A stretch of 64,000 nucleotides of DNA from Stappia stellulata (GCF_020176715.1 NZ_JAIVMF010000017.1:42835-106834), one strand, 5' to 3'; counted from the first letter of the stretch, positions 54,256 to 63,795 are shown. Made by a program: numbers and translations. Notes: generated by a model from the letters alone, not told the origin.

Positions 54256-55488
54256 ATGGATGCGATTCTGTTTTCCCTGGGCGCAAGGCCCGTCACCGTG
54301 GTCGAAGCCCTGACGGCTGCAGCCGTCGGCGTGGCCGTGCTGCTGGTGCTGGCGCTGTTCGCGCTGATGCATCTGTCGCGGGCGCGCCGCCACGCGGAGT
54401 GGCGGGCGGAGGACCAGGCCCGCGAACTGGAAGCGCGGATCTCCGAGTTGCTCAAGGTGCAATCGGAAATGACCGGCCGGATGCAGACCATGGCCGAGGT
54501 GTTCGGCACCCGCCAGGGTGACCTGATGCGCGCGGTGAACGAGCGGCTCGACGGCATGAGCCACAAGCTCGGCCAGTCGATGGCCGACGGCACCAAGCGG
54601 ACCCACGACGGATTGCGTCACCTGCACGAGCGACTCGCGGTGATCGACCGGGCACAGACCACCATCCGCGAACTGAGCGGCCAGGTCGGCGCACTGCAAT
54701 CGGTCTTGTCCAACAAGCAGACCCGCGGCGCTTTCGGCCAGGGTCGCATGGAAGCCCTGATCCAGGACGCGCTGCCGCCGGGCAGCTACAGCTTTCAGGC
54801 GACGCTGGCGAGCGGCGTGCGCCCCGACTGCCTGATCCATCTGCCGGGCGGCGCGCCGCCGCTCGTGATCGACGCCAAGTTTCCGCTGGAAGCCCACAGC
54901 GACATCCGCCGAGCCGAAGATGCCGAACAGCTCAAGCAGGCGCGGGCCCGCTTTCGCCGCGACATCGGCAAGCATCTTTCCGACATCAAGGAGCGCTACC
55001 TGATCCCGGGGGAGACGCAGGACACCGCCTTCATGTTCGTGCCGTCGGAAAGCGTCTTCGCCGAGATCCACGAAAAGTTCGACGATCTGGTGCAGCGCGC
55101 GCACCGGCTGCGCGTCGTCATCGTCTCGCCGTCGCTCTTGATGCTCTGCGTGCAGGTGGTGCAGTCGCTCCTGCGCGACGCCCGCATGCGCGAGGAAGCC
55201 CATCTGATCCAGGCGGAGGTCGGCCATCTGGTCAAGGACATCGACCGGCTGGAAGAACGCGTCCAGAAACTGCAGAAGCACTTCTCGCAGGCAAACGACG
55301 ACATCGGCCAGATCCTGATTTCCACCGACAAGATCGGCAAGCGCGGGCGCGGGATCGGCGCGCTTGACCTCGCGCCCGAAACCCCGGCCCGCGCCAATGG
55401 CGCGGCCGCATCCGGCGCGCCCTCCACCGCGCCGGAAAACGGCGCGCGGACTGCCTCCCCTTTCGCCGGTCGTCCCGACGGGCTATGA
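54256..55488 (+). CDS. rmuC: DNA recombination protein RmuC
   Basis: A 410-residue RmuC. An N-terminal membrane segment ([19 protein letters not shown]) is followed by a coiled coil and the PD-(D/E)XK-like RmuC domain: [34 protein letters not shown] and [18 protein letters not shown]. It is thought to limit inversions between repeats. The tail is Ala/Pro-rich and variable. It is divergent from def across 105 bases. Confidence 0.93.
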   Translation: MDAILFSLGARPVTVVEALTAAAVGVAVLLVLALFALMHLSRARRHAEWRAEDQARELEARISELLKVQSEMTGRMQTMAEVFGTRQGDLMRAVNERLDGMSHKLGQSMADGTKRTHDGLRHLHERLAVIDRAQTTIRELSGQVGALQSVLSNKQTRGAFGQGRMEALIQDALPPGSYSFQATLASGVRPDCLIHLPGGAPPLVIDAKFPLEAHSDIRRAEDAEQLKQARARFRRDIGKHLSDIKERYLIPGETQDTAFMFVPSESVFAEIHEKFDDLVQRAHRLRVVIVSPSLLMLCVQVVQSLLRDARMREEAHLIQAEVGHLVKDIDRLEERVQKLQKHFSQANDDIGQILISTDKIGKRGRGIGALDLAPETPARANGAAASGAPSTAPENGARTASPFAGRPDGL

Positions 55489-55539
55489 CAGCGACTTGAT
55501 CGCAAACGGGTTTTGTCACGCAATTTCGGGAGGTCGGAC

Positions 55540-56484
55540 ATGGCGCTGCTTGTCGCGGTAAACGGATGGGACACGGGGCCCTGGGTCGCCCGGCTGAAGG
55601 CGCGCTTCCCCGACCGCGACATCCGCAGCTGGCCGGACGCCGTCGGCGATCCCGCCAACATCCGCTATGCGCTGGCGTGGAAGGCGCCGGCGGAGGCTCT
55701 CAACGCCTGTGCGAACCTGGAGGTCGTGTTTTCGCTCGGCGCCGGCGTCGATCATCTGCTGGGTCAGAAAAACCTGCCGCAGGTTCCCATCGTGCGCGTC
55801 GTCGATCCGGACCTGACCGCGCGCATGAGCGAGTGGATCGCGCTTCAGGTGCTGTTGCACCACCGCCAGCATCTCGCCTATGCCGCCCAGCAACGGGAAA
55901 AGGTCTGGCGCGAGCTGACCCAGCCGAGCGCCCGCGATCTCAGGGTCGGGATCCTCGGCCTCGGCGTGCTCGGCGCGGATGCTGCGGATGTGCTGAAACG
56001 GCTGGGCTTCAATGTGGCCGGCTGGTCGCGCTCGAAAAAGGCGCTTTCCGGCATCGACTGCTATGCGGGCGACGCCGAGTTCGACGCCTTCCTGGCGCGC
56101 ACCGACGTGCTGGTGAACCTCTTACCGCTGACGGCGGAGACGCGCGGCCTGGTGAACAGGAGCGTGCTGGAAAGGCTCGCCCGCGACGGCGTGCTCGGCG
56201 GGCCGGTCTTCATCAACGCCGGGCGCGGCGGCAGCCATGTGGAGGCGGATCTCGTCGTCGCCCTGCGGGACGGAACCCTCAAGGCGGCAAGCCTCGATGT
56301 CTTCGAGACGGAGCCGCTTGCAGCCGACAGCCCGCTGTGGGACTGCGAAAACGCCATCCTGACGCCGCATGTGGCCGCCGACAGCGACCCGGAGGCGATT
56401 TCCGATTATGTCTCGGAGCAGATCCGGCGCTTCGAGGCCGACGGCACCCTTGAAAACCGGGTGGATCCGGCGCGCGGCTACTGA
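55540..56484 (+). CDS. ghrA: Glyoxylate/hydroxypyruvate reductase A
   Basis: A 314-residue D-2-hydroxyacid dehydrogenase. VGILGLGVLGADAADVLKRLGF binds NAD(P), FINAGRGGSHVEADLV holds the catalytic Arg region, ASLDVFETEPLAADSPLW the Glu, and ILTPHVAADSDPEAIS the His, all in GhrA order. The ATG at 55540 with GGGAGG upstream is preferred to 55513. It reduces glyoxylate or hydroxypyruvate; exact preference is not evident. Confidence 0.9.
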   Translation: MALLVAVNGWDTGPWVARLKARFPDRDIRSWPDAVGDPANIRYALAWKAPAEALNACANLEVVFSLGAGVDHLLGQKNLPQVPIVRVVDPDLTARMSEWIALQVLLHHRQHLAYAAQQREKVWRELTQPSARDLRVGILGLGVLGADAADVLKRLGFNVAGWSRSKKALSGIDCYAGDAEFDAFLARTDVLVNLLPLTAETRGLVNRSVLERLARDGVLGGPVFINAGRGGSHVEADLVVALRDGTLKAASLDVFETEPLAADSPLWDCENAILTPHVAADSDPEAISDYVSEQIRRFEADGTLENRVDPARGY

Positions 56485-56497
56485 GCGGCAGTCTTCC

Positions 56498-56923
56498 TCA
56501 GCAGTGGAAGCGGCGTGCCTGGGTAAACCACAGGTCGACGATGGCCGAGGCGGCGGGAAGGATCCCGCGCACGTCGCCGGCCTTCTGGAACACGGCATCG
56601 AACCAGTCGCTCTCGGGGGTCGCGGCCGGGGTGTCGCGCGTCAGTCCGAAGACGGGAAGCGTCGCCGCATCGAAACGCTGGCGCAGGCGGCGGGCAAGCC
56701 CCGCGCCGTCGAGACCGGGCAGGCACAGCGAGGTCACCACGCAGTCGAACGGCGGTCCGCCCTCCCCGCTCTCGGAGATCAGCTCCAGTGCCGTTTCCGC
56801 CGCGCTCACCCGGCGGATCCGGATGTTGCGGGTCACCCGCGCCAGCGCATCGCTCAGGATGCCGGCATCGCGTGAATCGGCTTCCACGTGCAGAAAGACT
56901 GCATGGGGTATCGCATGCATCAT
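56498..56923 (-). CDS. Stand-alone receiver-like protein lacking the phosphoacceptor Asp
   Basis: A 141-residue single-domain protein of the Rcp1-type receiver fold: AVFLHVEADSRDAGILSDAL, then FDCVVTSLCLPGLDGAGLARRL. The phosphorylated Asp of a normal receiver (VLLDLMLPG type) is replaced by Ser in VVTSLCLPG, and the N-terminal acidic pair is altered to EAD. The lysine in FQKAG remains. It is probably a pseudo-receiver that binds partners without phosphorylation. The start at 56923 is chosen for fold length. Confidence 0.65.
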   Translation of the reverse strand: MMHAIPHAVFLHVEADSRDAGILSDALARVTRNIRIRRVSAAETALELISESGEGGPPFDCVVTSLCLPGLDGAGLARRLRQRFDAATLPVFGLTRDTPAATPESDWFDAVFQKAGDVRGILPAASAIVDLWFTQARRFHC

Positions 56924-57628
56924 GTGTGGGTATCGTCCCGTCCAAAGCGCAAACGCAAGGATGCGTCCGTGTCCCGCAAGACCCGAACGACCGCAATGTG
57001 CCTGTCTCGAAAAGATGCGGACCGCGGCTTGGCTCGACGCCAAGGGCACGGTGCGCGTGTCATCCCCGGCGCAGCGCCCCTTGCGGCACCGAAGATGCGC
57101 AAGGCGTACCCCATGTCATCGTTGATGACAAATGCGTTTGGCGCATATCAGATTTCACCGTCGAACTGGAACTAACCATCATTCGCAAGATCAGTTTCAA
57201 TCGAATGTTTCTCGCAAACCCACCTTCTTGCATCTTGCTTGCGCGCACCAAGACAAGAGGCGCATCCTCGTACTGCATGGTACGCCTTCCTCTGAGACAG
57301 AAACGGGCCCTGTCGCTTGGGAAACATCACGTCAGCCGCGCGCCCGACACCGACTATCTGGTTCAGCGAAGCGTCACGCCGGGCGAAGGAACGTTGCCGA
57401 AACGCGCTGCATTCGCTATGCGGTTCGTCGACGCGGGTTCCTGCCAGGATCCGCAAGGGGCGCGGAGGCTCGCGTCACGGGCCGGAAATCTGGATACAGG
57501 GCCTTCACGCGCTCGCACATCGACATCGGCGCCCCGGACGGCGCCAGACTTTCGCGCGGCAGCGATTTCAGGGATCGCGACCGCCGGCTGCTCCGGCGCG
57601 CCGCCGCCGCACCGATTTGAGGACCACC
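56924..57628. other. 705-base gap upstream of bioY, no gene recognised
   Basis: Several open frames cross this stretch on both strands, but none has a recognisable domain, a good ribosome site or alphaproteobacterial-looking composition. The middle part (about 57100-57290) is A/T-richer than the surroundings. I saw no BioR-type palindrome (TTATCTATAA) before bioY. It could hold an RNA gene or a decayed gene; nothing is supported. Confidence 0.4.
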
Positions 57629-58195
57629 ATGGACACTCGTGATGTCGTCTTTATCGCTCTCTTTGCCGCCATTGTCGCGGCGCTGGCTGTCTTTCCGCCG
57701 ATCACGCTCCCGGTGGTCGGGGTTCCGGTGACGGCGCAATCGCTCGGCGTCATGCTGGCCGGCGGCGTTCTCGGCGCCGCGCGCGGCGGACTTGCCCTTG
57801 TCCTGTTTCTTGCCCTGGTCGCGCTCGGATTGCCGCTGCTCGCCGGTGGGCGCGGCGGCTTCGGCGTCTTTCTTGGCCCCTCCGGCGGATTCCTGGTCGG
57901 CTGGATCGCGGCGGCCTTCGCCATCGGTTTCCTGACCGAGCTCTTCTGGAACCGCCTGAACTACATCGTCGCATTTGCGATCTGCGTTGCCGGCGGCGTG
58001 GTCCTGCTCTACGCGATCGGCGTCCCCTGGATTGCCGCCGTTGCCAAGATCCCGGTCGGCATGGCGCTCACCGGGTCGCTGCCGTTCATCCCCGGCGACA
58101 TCGTCAAGGCCCTCGTCGCGGCTGGCGTCATCGTGACGGTGAAACGGTCCTATCCGATCATCACGCCCCGCGCCCGGGCCCAAAAACAAACCTGA
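57629..58195 (+). CDS. bioY: Biotin ECF transporter substrate-binding subunit BioY
   Basis: A 188-residue, six-helix BioY protein. AALAVFPPITLPVVGVPVTAQSLGVMLAGGVLGA and LGLPLLAGGRGGFGVFLGPSGGFLVGW are strong BioY signatures, and LPFIPGDIVKALVAAGV ends the core. It binds biotin with high affinity and couples to BioM and BioN, encoded next. Adjacent genes overlap or lie within 15 bases. The frame is open from 57317, but the ATG at 57629 begins the first helix. Confidence 0.95.
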   Translation: MDTRDVVFIALFAAIVAALAVFPPITLPVVGVPVTAQSLGVMLAGGVLGAARGGLALVLFLALVALGLPLLAGGRGGFGVFLGPSGGFLVGWIAAAFAIGFLTELFWNRLNYIVAFAICVAGGVVLLYAIGVPWIAAVAKIPVGMALTGSLPFIPGDIVKALVAAGVIVTVKRSYPIITPRARAQKQT

Positions 58196-58210
58196 CGGAC
58201 CAAACCCGCC

Positions 58211-58879
58211 GTGATTGCGTTCACCGATGTTTCCGTCGAGAAAAACGGGGTCGCCATCCTTGGCGGCATCACCTTGCACCTCAGGGAGAGGCGTGTCGGC
58301 ATCATCGGCCGCAACGGCTCCGGCAAGAGCACCTTCGCGCGCCTGTTCAACGGCATCGAGAAACCGACGAGCGGACGGGTCGCGCTCGATGCCCCCCACG
58401 AACGCGAGGCGCTGCGGCGCCATGTCGGCTTCGTGTTCCAGAATCCGGACAACCAGATCGTCTATCCGATCGTCTCGGAGGATCTGGCCTTCGGCCTCAA
58501 GAACCTGAAATTGTCGGCGCGCGAGACACAGGCGCGGATCGAGGCGGTTCTGGAGCGCTTCGGTCTGACTCATCTGCGCGACCGCTTCACCCACCAGCTG
58601 AGCGGCGGCGAAAAGCAGATGATCGCGCTTGCCGGCGTTCTGGTGATGCGTCCGCGGATGATCGTGATGGACGAGCCGACCACGCTGCTCGATCTGTGGA
58701 ATAAGCGCAAGTTCATGGCCGCCATCGACGCGTTGGACGAGCATGTCGTGCTGGTGTCGCATGATCTCGACCTGCTTGCGGATTTCGACCGGGTTCTTCA
58801 CATCGAGGACGGGACAATCGTCGCCGACGGCGACCCCGCAACGGTGGTGGCGGGCTATGTCGCGAGCACACGATGCTGA
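58211..58879 (+). CDS. bioM: Biotin ECF transporter ATPase BioM
   Basis: A 222-residue CbiO/EcfA-type ATPase from a GTG. GRNGSGKSTFARLFNG is Walker A, VGFVFQNPDNQIVYP the Q-loop typical of energy-coupling ATPases, HQLSGGEKQMIALAGVL the signature and RMIVMDEPTT Walker B. It powers biotin uptake by BioY. It starts 15 bases after bioY and its end overlaps bioN. Confidence 0.95.
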   Translation: MIAFTDVSVEKNGVAILGGITLHLRERRVGIIGRNGSGKSTFARLFNGIEKPTSGRVALDAPHEREALRRHVGFVFQNPDNQIVYPIVSEDLAFGLKNLKLSARETQARIEAVLERFGLTHLRDRFTHQLSGGEKQMIALAGVLVMRPRMIVMDEPTTLLDLWNKRKFMAAIDALDEHVVLVSHDLDLLADFDRVLHIEDGTIVADGDPATVVAGYVASTRC

Positions 58880-59466
58880 CCGACCTTTACGTCTTCGCGG
58901 ACAGTCCCGTTCACCGCGCCCGCCCCGTCGTGAAGATCGCAGCGCTCGTTGTCCTGTGTACGAGCCTCTTCGTCTGCGAGGGCTGGACCGCCGTCACGGT
59001 TGCCGGGGTTCTGGTGTTCACGGGGTTCGCACTCGCCGGCCTTGGCCCGCGCCATGCCATCGTCTCCGTGCGCCCCGCCTTGTGGATTCTCGCCGCGATC
59101 TTCGCGGTCCAGCTCTATATGACCGATGTCGTCTTCGCCGGGTTCATCGTCGCCCGCTTCGTCGTCCTCATCCTGGCGGCGGCTCTCGTTACGCTCACGA
59201 CCAGAACGAGCGAGTTCGTCGACGGGATCCTCTCCGCGCTGCGCTTCGCGCCCGCTTGGGTGCCGAAGGCACAGATCGCCCTGGCGGTCTCGCTGTTCCT
59301 GCGGTTCGTGCCCCTCGTCCGAACGGCGCTTGACGACGTTCGCGAGGCGCAGCGCGCCAGAGGGCTTGACCGGAACATCAAGGCGATCCTGGTGCCGCTG
59401 GTGGTGCGCATCCTGAAGACCGCCGACGAGGTGTCCCAGGCAATCTACGCCCGGTCGTTCGACTGA
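58873..59466 (+). CDS. bioN: Biotin ECF transporter transmembrane coupling subunit BioN
   Basis: A 197-residue EcfT/CbiQ-type membrane protein. SLFLRFVPLVRTALDDVREAQRARGLD contains the coupling helix with the Ala-Arg-Gly motif, and QAIYARSFD gives the second Ala-Arg-Ser motif at the C-terminus. It links BioM ATP hydrolysis to BioY. The start overlaps bioM by seven bases; the end overlaps the convergent DUF1284 gene by 22 bases. Confidence 0.93.
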   Translation: MLTDLYVFADSPVHRARPVVKIAALVVLCTSLFVCEGWTAVTVAGVLVFTGFALAGLGPRHAIVSVRPALWILAAIFAVQLYMTDVVFAGFIVARFVVLILAAALVTLTTRTSEFVDGILSALRFAPAWVPKAQIALAVSLFLRFVPLVRTALDDVREAQRARGLDRNIKAILVPLVVRILKTADEVSQAIYARSFD

Positions 59467-59903
59467 CCGGGCACCGCCTGCCCCACCAGCGCGGTGCCGA
59501 CGAAGCCGCGCCGGGCGATCGACGAACACAGATGCGACCACTGGCAACCGTCGCAGGCCTGCCGAATGGCACCGCTCGCGAAGGCCTCGCGCAGCCGGGC
59601 GGTCGTGGCGACATCGAACGCGAGGTCGTCTCCAACGGCGATGCGTCGGCGCAGCAGACCCTCCAGGCTTTCCAAGGCATCCCTGTCGCGCCGCGTCACG
59701 CTGTCGCCAAAGCAATGCGGCTCGGCTTCGGCTGCGACCACCGGAGCGCAGAGGGCATCAGGGCCTTCGACGATCCTGACCGTCTCACCGGCATTCAACC
59801 GCGCGACAATCCGGTCGTAGCTGCGCGTGAAGGCGTCCGAATAGCCCTTTCCCGCATAGGTGAGACTGCACAAGAGATGGTGGGGGCGGAGTTCAATCGT
59901 CAT
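59445..59903 (-). CDS. DUF1284 cysteine-containing protein
   Basis: A 152-residue protein starting with the DUF1284 signature RPHHLLCSLTYAGKGYSDAF. CDGCQWSHLC near the end, with earlier Cys residues, suggests a metal site. Function is unknown. Its 3' end overlaps bioN on the other strand by 22 bases. Confidence 0.85.
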   Translation of the reverse strand: MTIELRPHHLLCSLTYAGKGYSDAFTRSYDRIVARLNAGETVRIVEGPDALCAPVVAAEAEPHCFGDSVTRRDRDALESLEGLLRRRIAVGDDLAFDVATTARLREAFASGAIRQACDGCQWSHLCSSIARRGFVGTALVGQAVPGQSNDRA

Positions 59904-60025
59904 GGGTCTTCATCGGGCGTCATGGGTCAGGCACGGCCTGTCGCACGCGGCGCGCGGACCGAATGGCCGGATTTGATGCCTCATTCGCTTGGGAGCGGCA
60001 CAAGGCGCCAGCGTCGGACGACGCG

Positions 60026-60913
60026 TCACCACGCGATCCGTCGCACAGACGTCACGGCGCCCCATTCGTTGCGGGCAATGCGTGCGACCGCCGGCGCCAG
60101 CGGTTCGCTCGCCACCGACATGCTGTGGCCATTGGCGTGCAAGAGCGTCTCGCCGTCGCGCATGATCCCGACGTGGCCCTTCCAGAACACGAGGTCACCG
60201 CGCATGAGCGCGGGCAGCCCGGCGGCGATGTCGAGCGGTTCGCCGGCCGCGCGTTCCTGCATGTCGGTGTCGCGCGGCAGAGCCAGACCCGCGGCAGCGG
60301 CGGCAAGCTGGACGATGGCCGAGCAGTCGAGCCCGAGCGACGTGCGTCCGCCCCACAGATAGGGCGTGCCGAGAAAGGTTTCCGCAACGCCGACCCAGTC
60401 CGCCTCGCGGTGATTAAGCGGAACGAGATGACGCGCGACCATGGCCGAGCCGTCGTCGAGCAGGGCGAACTCCAGCCCGCGCGTTGTCGCATGGCCGATG
60501 ACGCGGACCCGCGCGCCCATGGACAGGAGACCGAGCGGCGGGGATCTCAGTTCCGCATCCGGATAGCGGTAGCTGCGCAAGATCGCGACGCGATGGGTCG
60601 GCGCCTCGCCGACAGCGCCAAGCGCCTCGGCCGGGAGATAACCGACGTAGCCGTCGGTCTCCAGCTGCCCCCAGGCCCAGCCGTCGCCGCGCGTCTCGTA
60701 GACGGTGACGATCTCGCCGTGCAGCGCCTCGGTGTCGATGGAGCGCGCAAGGTCGGGCACGGGGCGCAGGGCCACGCTGTCGGCCGCGACCTGCATGGCG
60801 ACGCCGGGTGCAAAGGCATCGGCCTCGACCCGCCCGCGATAGCTCTCGGCGGCCAGATCCGGGCGCACCGGATGCAGGCGGCGGTCAAGGGAGGCGGGAG
60901 AAGCATCTGACAT
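60026..60913 (-). CDS. NlpC/P60 peptidoglycan hydrolase with SH3 domains
   Basis: A 295-residue protein. N-terminal SH3-like modules (ALHGEIVTVYETRGDGWAWGQ and GARVRVIGH regions) precede an NlpC/P60 domain with the catalytic Cys in GLDCSAIVQLA near residue 196 and the His in GHVGIM. It likely cleaves D-glutamyl-diaminopimelate bonds, perhaps for recycling, since no signal peptide is seen. The frame is open to 61249; the ATG at 60913 is preferred. The MarR gene ends 23 bases upstream. Confidence 0.88.
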   Translation of the reverse strand: MSDASPASLDRRLHPVRPDLAAESYRGRVEADAFAPGVAMQVAADSVALRPVPDLARSIDTEALHGEIVTVYETRGDGWAWGQLETDGYVGYLPAEALGAVGEAPTHRVAILRSYRYPDAELRSPPLGLLSMGARVRVIGHATTRGLEFALLDDGSAMVARHLVPLNHREADWVGVAETFLGTPYLWGGRTSLGLDCSAIVQLAAAAAGLALPRDTDMQERAAGEPLDIAAGLPALMRGDLVFWKGHVGIMRDGETLLHANGHSMSVASEPLAPAVARIARNEWGAVTSVRRIAW

Positions 60914-60936
60914 GGTGGCGGCGTCCGTCGGATCGG

Positions 60937-61287
60937 TCAGCGGGGCATCGTCGCCGCCTTGGCGACAATCGTATCGGCAATCTCTTCCAGATAGAGCGCG
61001 CCGGCAACCGTTCGCGTGATCACGACGTTGCGGCGGTCGGCCTCGTCGCGCTTGCGCGACAGGAGTTTCATGCCGCCCAGCGTGTCGAGCGCGCGGGTGA
61101 TCACCGGTTTCGTCACGTTCAGCCGGGCCGCCAGGCCGCGCACCGTATGCGGCGGCGGCTCCAGATAGACCGTCAGCAGGATCGCCATCTGGCGCGCCGT
61201 CAGGTCCTTGTCCCCGTCGGTGACAAGCTCCATCGTGACGTCGTGCCACAGGCGCAACGCCTGCGAGGGCCGTATCTCGACACCCAT
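60937..61287 (-). CDS. MarR-family winged-helix regulator
   Basis: A 116-residue protein with a winged HTH: LTARQMAILLTVYLEPPPHTVRGLAARLNVTKPVITRALDTLG and the wing KRDEADRRNVVI. It is shorter than typical MarR proteins but complete in the DNA-binding core. GGGGACGAA precedes the ATG. It lies between the aminopeptidase and NlpC/P60 genes on the same strand; the target is unknown. Confidence 0.85.
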   Translation of the reverse strand: MGVEIRPSQALRLWHDVTMELVTDGDKDLTARQMAILLTVYLEPPPHTVRGLAARLNVTKPVITRALDTLGGMKLLSRKRDEADRRNVVITRTVAGALYLEEIADTIVAKAATMPR

Positions 61288-61390
61288 TTCGTCCCCATCC
61301 GCTTGCCCGTGCCGATCAGCACGGTTCAGGCATCATGGCGCGAAATCGTTTCGGTTCCGTTATGCGCTGCCGATGGAGGAGGCTTCGCCC

Positions 61391-62797
61391 CTACCCGCGC
61401 GAAAAGCGCTCCGTGAGCAGCGCGAAGAGGGCGCGAATGCCCTGCACCTCGCCGCCGGCGGGACGCCCCGGACGGTCGGACGGCGACCAGCCGTAGATGT
61501 CGAGATGCACCCAGGTCGCGGCGTTTTCGACAAAACGGGAGAGAAACAGGGCCGCCGTGATCGAGCCGGCGAAACCGGCACCGGTCGTGTTGATGTGGTT
61601 GATGTCCGCGACGCGGCTTTCCAGATAGCTCTCGTAGGGACGCCACAGCGGCAGGCGCCACAGCGGATCGCGGGTTTCCTCCGCCTTCGCGGCGAGGTCG
61701 CCGGCAAAGCTCTCGTCATCGGTGAAATACGGCGGCAGCTCGGGGCCGAGCGCGACGCGGGCCGCCCCGGTCAGCGTCGCCATGTCGATCAGGATCTCGG
61801 GCTTTTCCTCGTCGGCAAGGGTGAGCGCATCGCCGAGCACAAGCCGGCCTTCCGCATCCGTGTTGCCGATTTCGACCCGGAGCCCCTTGCGGCTGTCGAG
61901 AATGTCGCCGGGGCGGAAGGCGGATCCGGAAATGGCGTTTTCCACCGCCGGGATCAGAACGCGCAGGCGCACCGGCAGTTTCGCCGCCATGATCATGGAG
62001 GCAAGGCCCAGAACATTGGCCGCGCCGCCCATGTCCTTCTTCATCAGGGCCATGCCGCTCGCCGGCTTGATGTCGAGACCGCCGGTGTCGAAGACGACGC
62101 CCTTGCCGACCAGCGTCACCCTGGGCGCGTCCTCCGCGCCCCAGACCGCATCGACCAGGCGCGGCGCGCGGCTGCTTGCCCGTCCCACCGCATGGATCAT
62201 CGGGAAGCCGTCGGCGACCAGCGTCTCGCCCTCGACCACCCGCGTCGAACCGCCGTGCAGGGCGAAGAGTTCGCGCGCGGCCGCCGCCAGTTCCGCCGGA
62301 CCGAGGTCGTTCGCCGGGGTGTTGATCAGGTCGCGGGCAAGCCCGACGCCATCGAGCACGATCCCCAGAGCCTCGGCGTCGTCGCTGTCGTCGAGGACGA
62401 TGACCGGCGCGCGCTGGCTCGACGGCTTGCGATAGCGGTCGAACCGGTAGGAGGAGAGCGCGAAGGCAAGCAGCGTTTCGCGACGCGCCTTGCCCTCAAG
62501 CTTGAGCGCGTAGTCGCCGCCGGGAAGCTTGCGCGCGAGATCGCCCGCGGCGAACCCCGGGTCCTTCGGGTCGGCCACGCCATAAAGCGCAGCCGCCGCC
62601 GCGCCGCCCTCGCCCGGAACCAGCAGAAGCTGACCCGCCGCCCCCTCGAACCCGTTGGCGGCGGCCCATTCGCCGGCGCCCGGGCCCAGCCGCTGCAACG
62701 TCTCGGTGCATCCGGCCTTGTCGACGAGGTGAAGGGGAACGGGCTTCAGGGCGGGATCGAAGGCACGCAGGGACTGGCGCAAGGTCTTGAGCCTCAT
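61391..62797 (-). CDS. Leucyl aminopeptidase family protein (M17)
   Basis: A 468-residue M17 metallopeptidase. TLVGKGVVFDTGGLDIKP and KKDMGGAANVLGLA hold the metal Lys/Asp residues, and EIGNTDAEGRLVLGDALTLA is the signature with the metal-binding Asp and Glu. It removes N-terminal amino acids in the cytoplasm. The N-terminal domain is weakly conserved, as usual. It is divergent from tadD. Confidence 0.93.
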   Translation of the reverse strand: MRLKTLRQSLRAFDPALKPVPLHLVDKAGCTETLQRLGPGAGEWAAANGFEGAAGQLLLVPGEGGAAAAALYGVADPKDPGFAAGDLARKLPGGDYALKLEGKARRETLLAFALSSYRFDRYRKPSSQRAPVIVLDDSDDAEALGIVLDGVGLARDLINTPANDLGPAELAAAARELFALHGGSTRVVEGETLVADGFPMIHAVGRASSRAPRLVDAVWGAEDAPRVTLVGKGVVFDTGGLDIKPASGMALMKKDMGGAANVLGLASMIMAAKLPVRLRVLIPAVENAISGSAFRPGDILDSRKGLRVEIGNTDAEGRLVLGDALTLADEEKPEILIDMATLTGAARVALGPELPPYFTDDESFAGDLAAKAEETRDPLWRLPLWRPYESYLESRVADINHINTTGAGFAGSITAALFLSRFVENAATWVHLDIYGWSPSDRPGRPAGGEVQGIRALFALLTERFSRG

Positions 62798-62893
62798 GTT
62801 GGAAACAGGACGGAACCGACGTTAAAGCATGAAGGCCCACCGGGCCGCAATCCGCACGACGGCGGCACGAGCGGACGCAGGCGGCCGCGACGT

Positions 62894-62925
62894 TTAACGA
62901 AGCATTAGGGTTAACGACGTATTGA
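62894..62925. promoter_or_regulatory. Two tandem CtrA-like boxes before tadD
   Basis: TTAA-N7-TTAG (62894-62908) and TTAA-N7-TTGA (62911-62925) each match the CtrA consensus TTAA-N7-TTAA at seven of eight fixed bases. They are two bases apart and end 52 bases before the tadD start. CtrA control of Tad pilus genes is known in Caulobacter; here it is inferred. Confidence 0.5.
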
Positions 62926-62976
62926 TGGGGGAGCGCAATTTGCAAACCCGTCTTTCGCGTTGAGGAGCCTGGCACC

Positions 62977-63795
62977 ATGCCATCCACGCGCCGTTCCCGG
63001 GGACGCTCCGTCCCCAGCCATATCGTCCTTGCCCTGTCGCTGGCCGCAGCGCTCGCCGCAAGCGGATGCGCCTCGTCCAAACGGGCGGTCGGCACCCATG
63101 CGAGCGCCACCCAAAGCTACGCCGCGCCCGGCTCCGACACCGCGCGCCAGGCCGTTGGCTACTGGGGGCAGGCCTACGAGAAGTCGCCCGACAACCGCGA
63201 GAACATCCTGAATTACGCCGCCGCGCTCCGGCGCAACGGCCAGATCCCGCAGGCCGAGGCCGTCTTGCGCAAGGCGGTGATCAACAAGCAGAGCGACCGC
63301 GACATCGCCGCCGCCTATGGCAAGGTGCTGGCAATGAGCGGAAAGCTGCCGGAAGCGCTTCAGGTGATCAAGGGCGCCCAGACCCCCACACGGCCGGACT
63401 GGCGTCTTCTCTCCGCGGAAGCGGCGATCGAGGACCAGATGGGCAACACCAACAAGGCCCGCTCGCTTTACGGCCAGGCGCTGAAGATCGCGCCCGACGA
63501 GCCGAGCCTGCTCAACAATCTCGCCATGTCCTATCTGCTGGCGGGAGAGGTGAAACAGGCCGAGGAAATCCTCCAGAAGGCCGCCGCGAGCCCCAAGGCC
63601 GACAGCCGCATCCGGCAGAACCTCGCCCTGTCGATCGGATTGCAGGGACGCTTCCAGGAGGCCGAAAGCGTGGCGCGCTCGGAAATCGACCCGGCACAGG
63701 CCAACCAGAATATCGCCTATCTGAAATCGATGCTGGCGCAGCGCAATTCCTGGGCGGAGATCTCCGCCGCCGACAAGAAGAAGCGTGGCGGCTGA
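62977..63795 (+). CDS. tadD: TadD-like tetratricopeptide lipoprotein
   Basis: A 272-residue protein. The signal ends in a lipobox (LAASGC, Cys29), so it is probably anchored to the outer membrane as a pilotin-type lipoprotein. TPR repeats follow: NILNYAAALRRNGQIPQAEAVLRKA, ARSLYGQALKIAPDEPSLLNNLAMSYLLAG and later units. TadD supports assembly of Tad/Flp pili. GAGGAG precedes the ATG. Other tad genes are not in the window. Confidence 0.85.
   Translation: MPSTRRSRGRSVPSHIVLALSLAAALAASGCASSKRAVGTHASATQSYAAPGSDTARQAVGYWGQAYEKSPDNRENILNYAAALRRNGQIPQAEAVLRKAVINKQSDRDIAAAYGKVLAMSGKLPEALQVIKGAQTPTRPDWRLLSAEAAIEDQMGNTNKARSLYGQALKIAPDEPSLLNNLAMSYLLAGEVKQAEEILQKAAASPKADSRIRQNLALSIGLQGRFQEAESVARSEIDPAQANQNIAYLKSMLAQRNSWAEISAADKKKRGG

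Noticed and set aside
57400..57628. BioR operator or biotin-related leader before bioY
   Set aside because: No TTATCTATAA-like palindrome or convincing structured leader could be seen.
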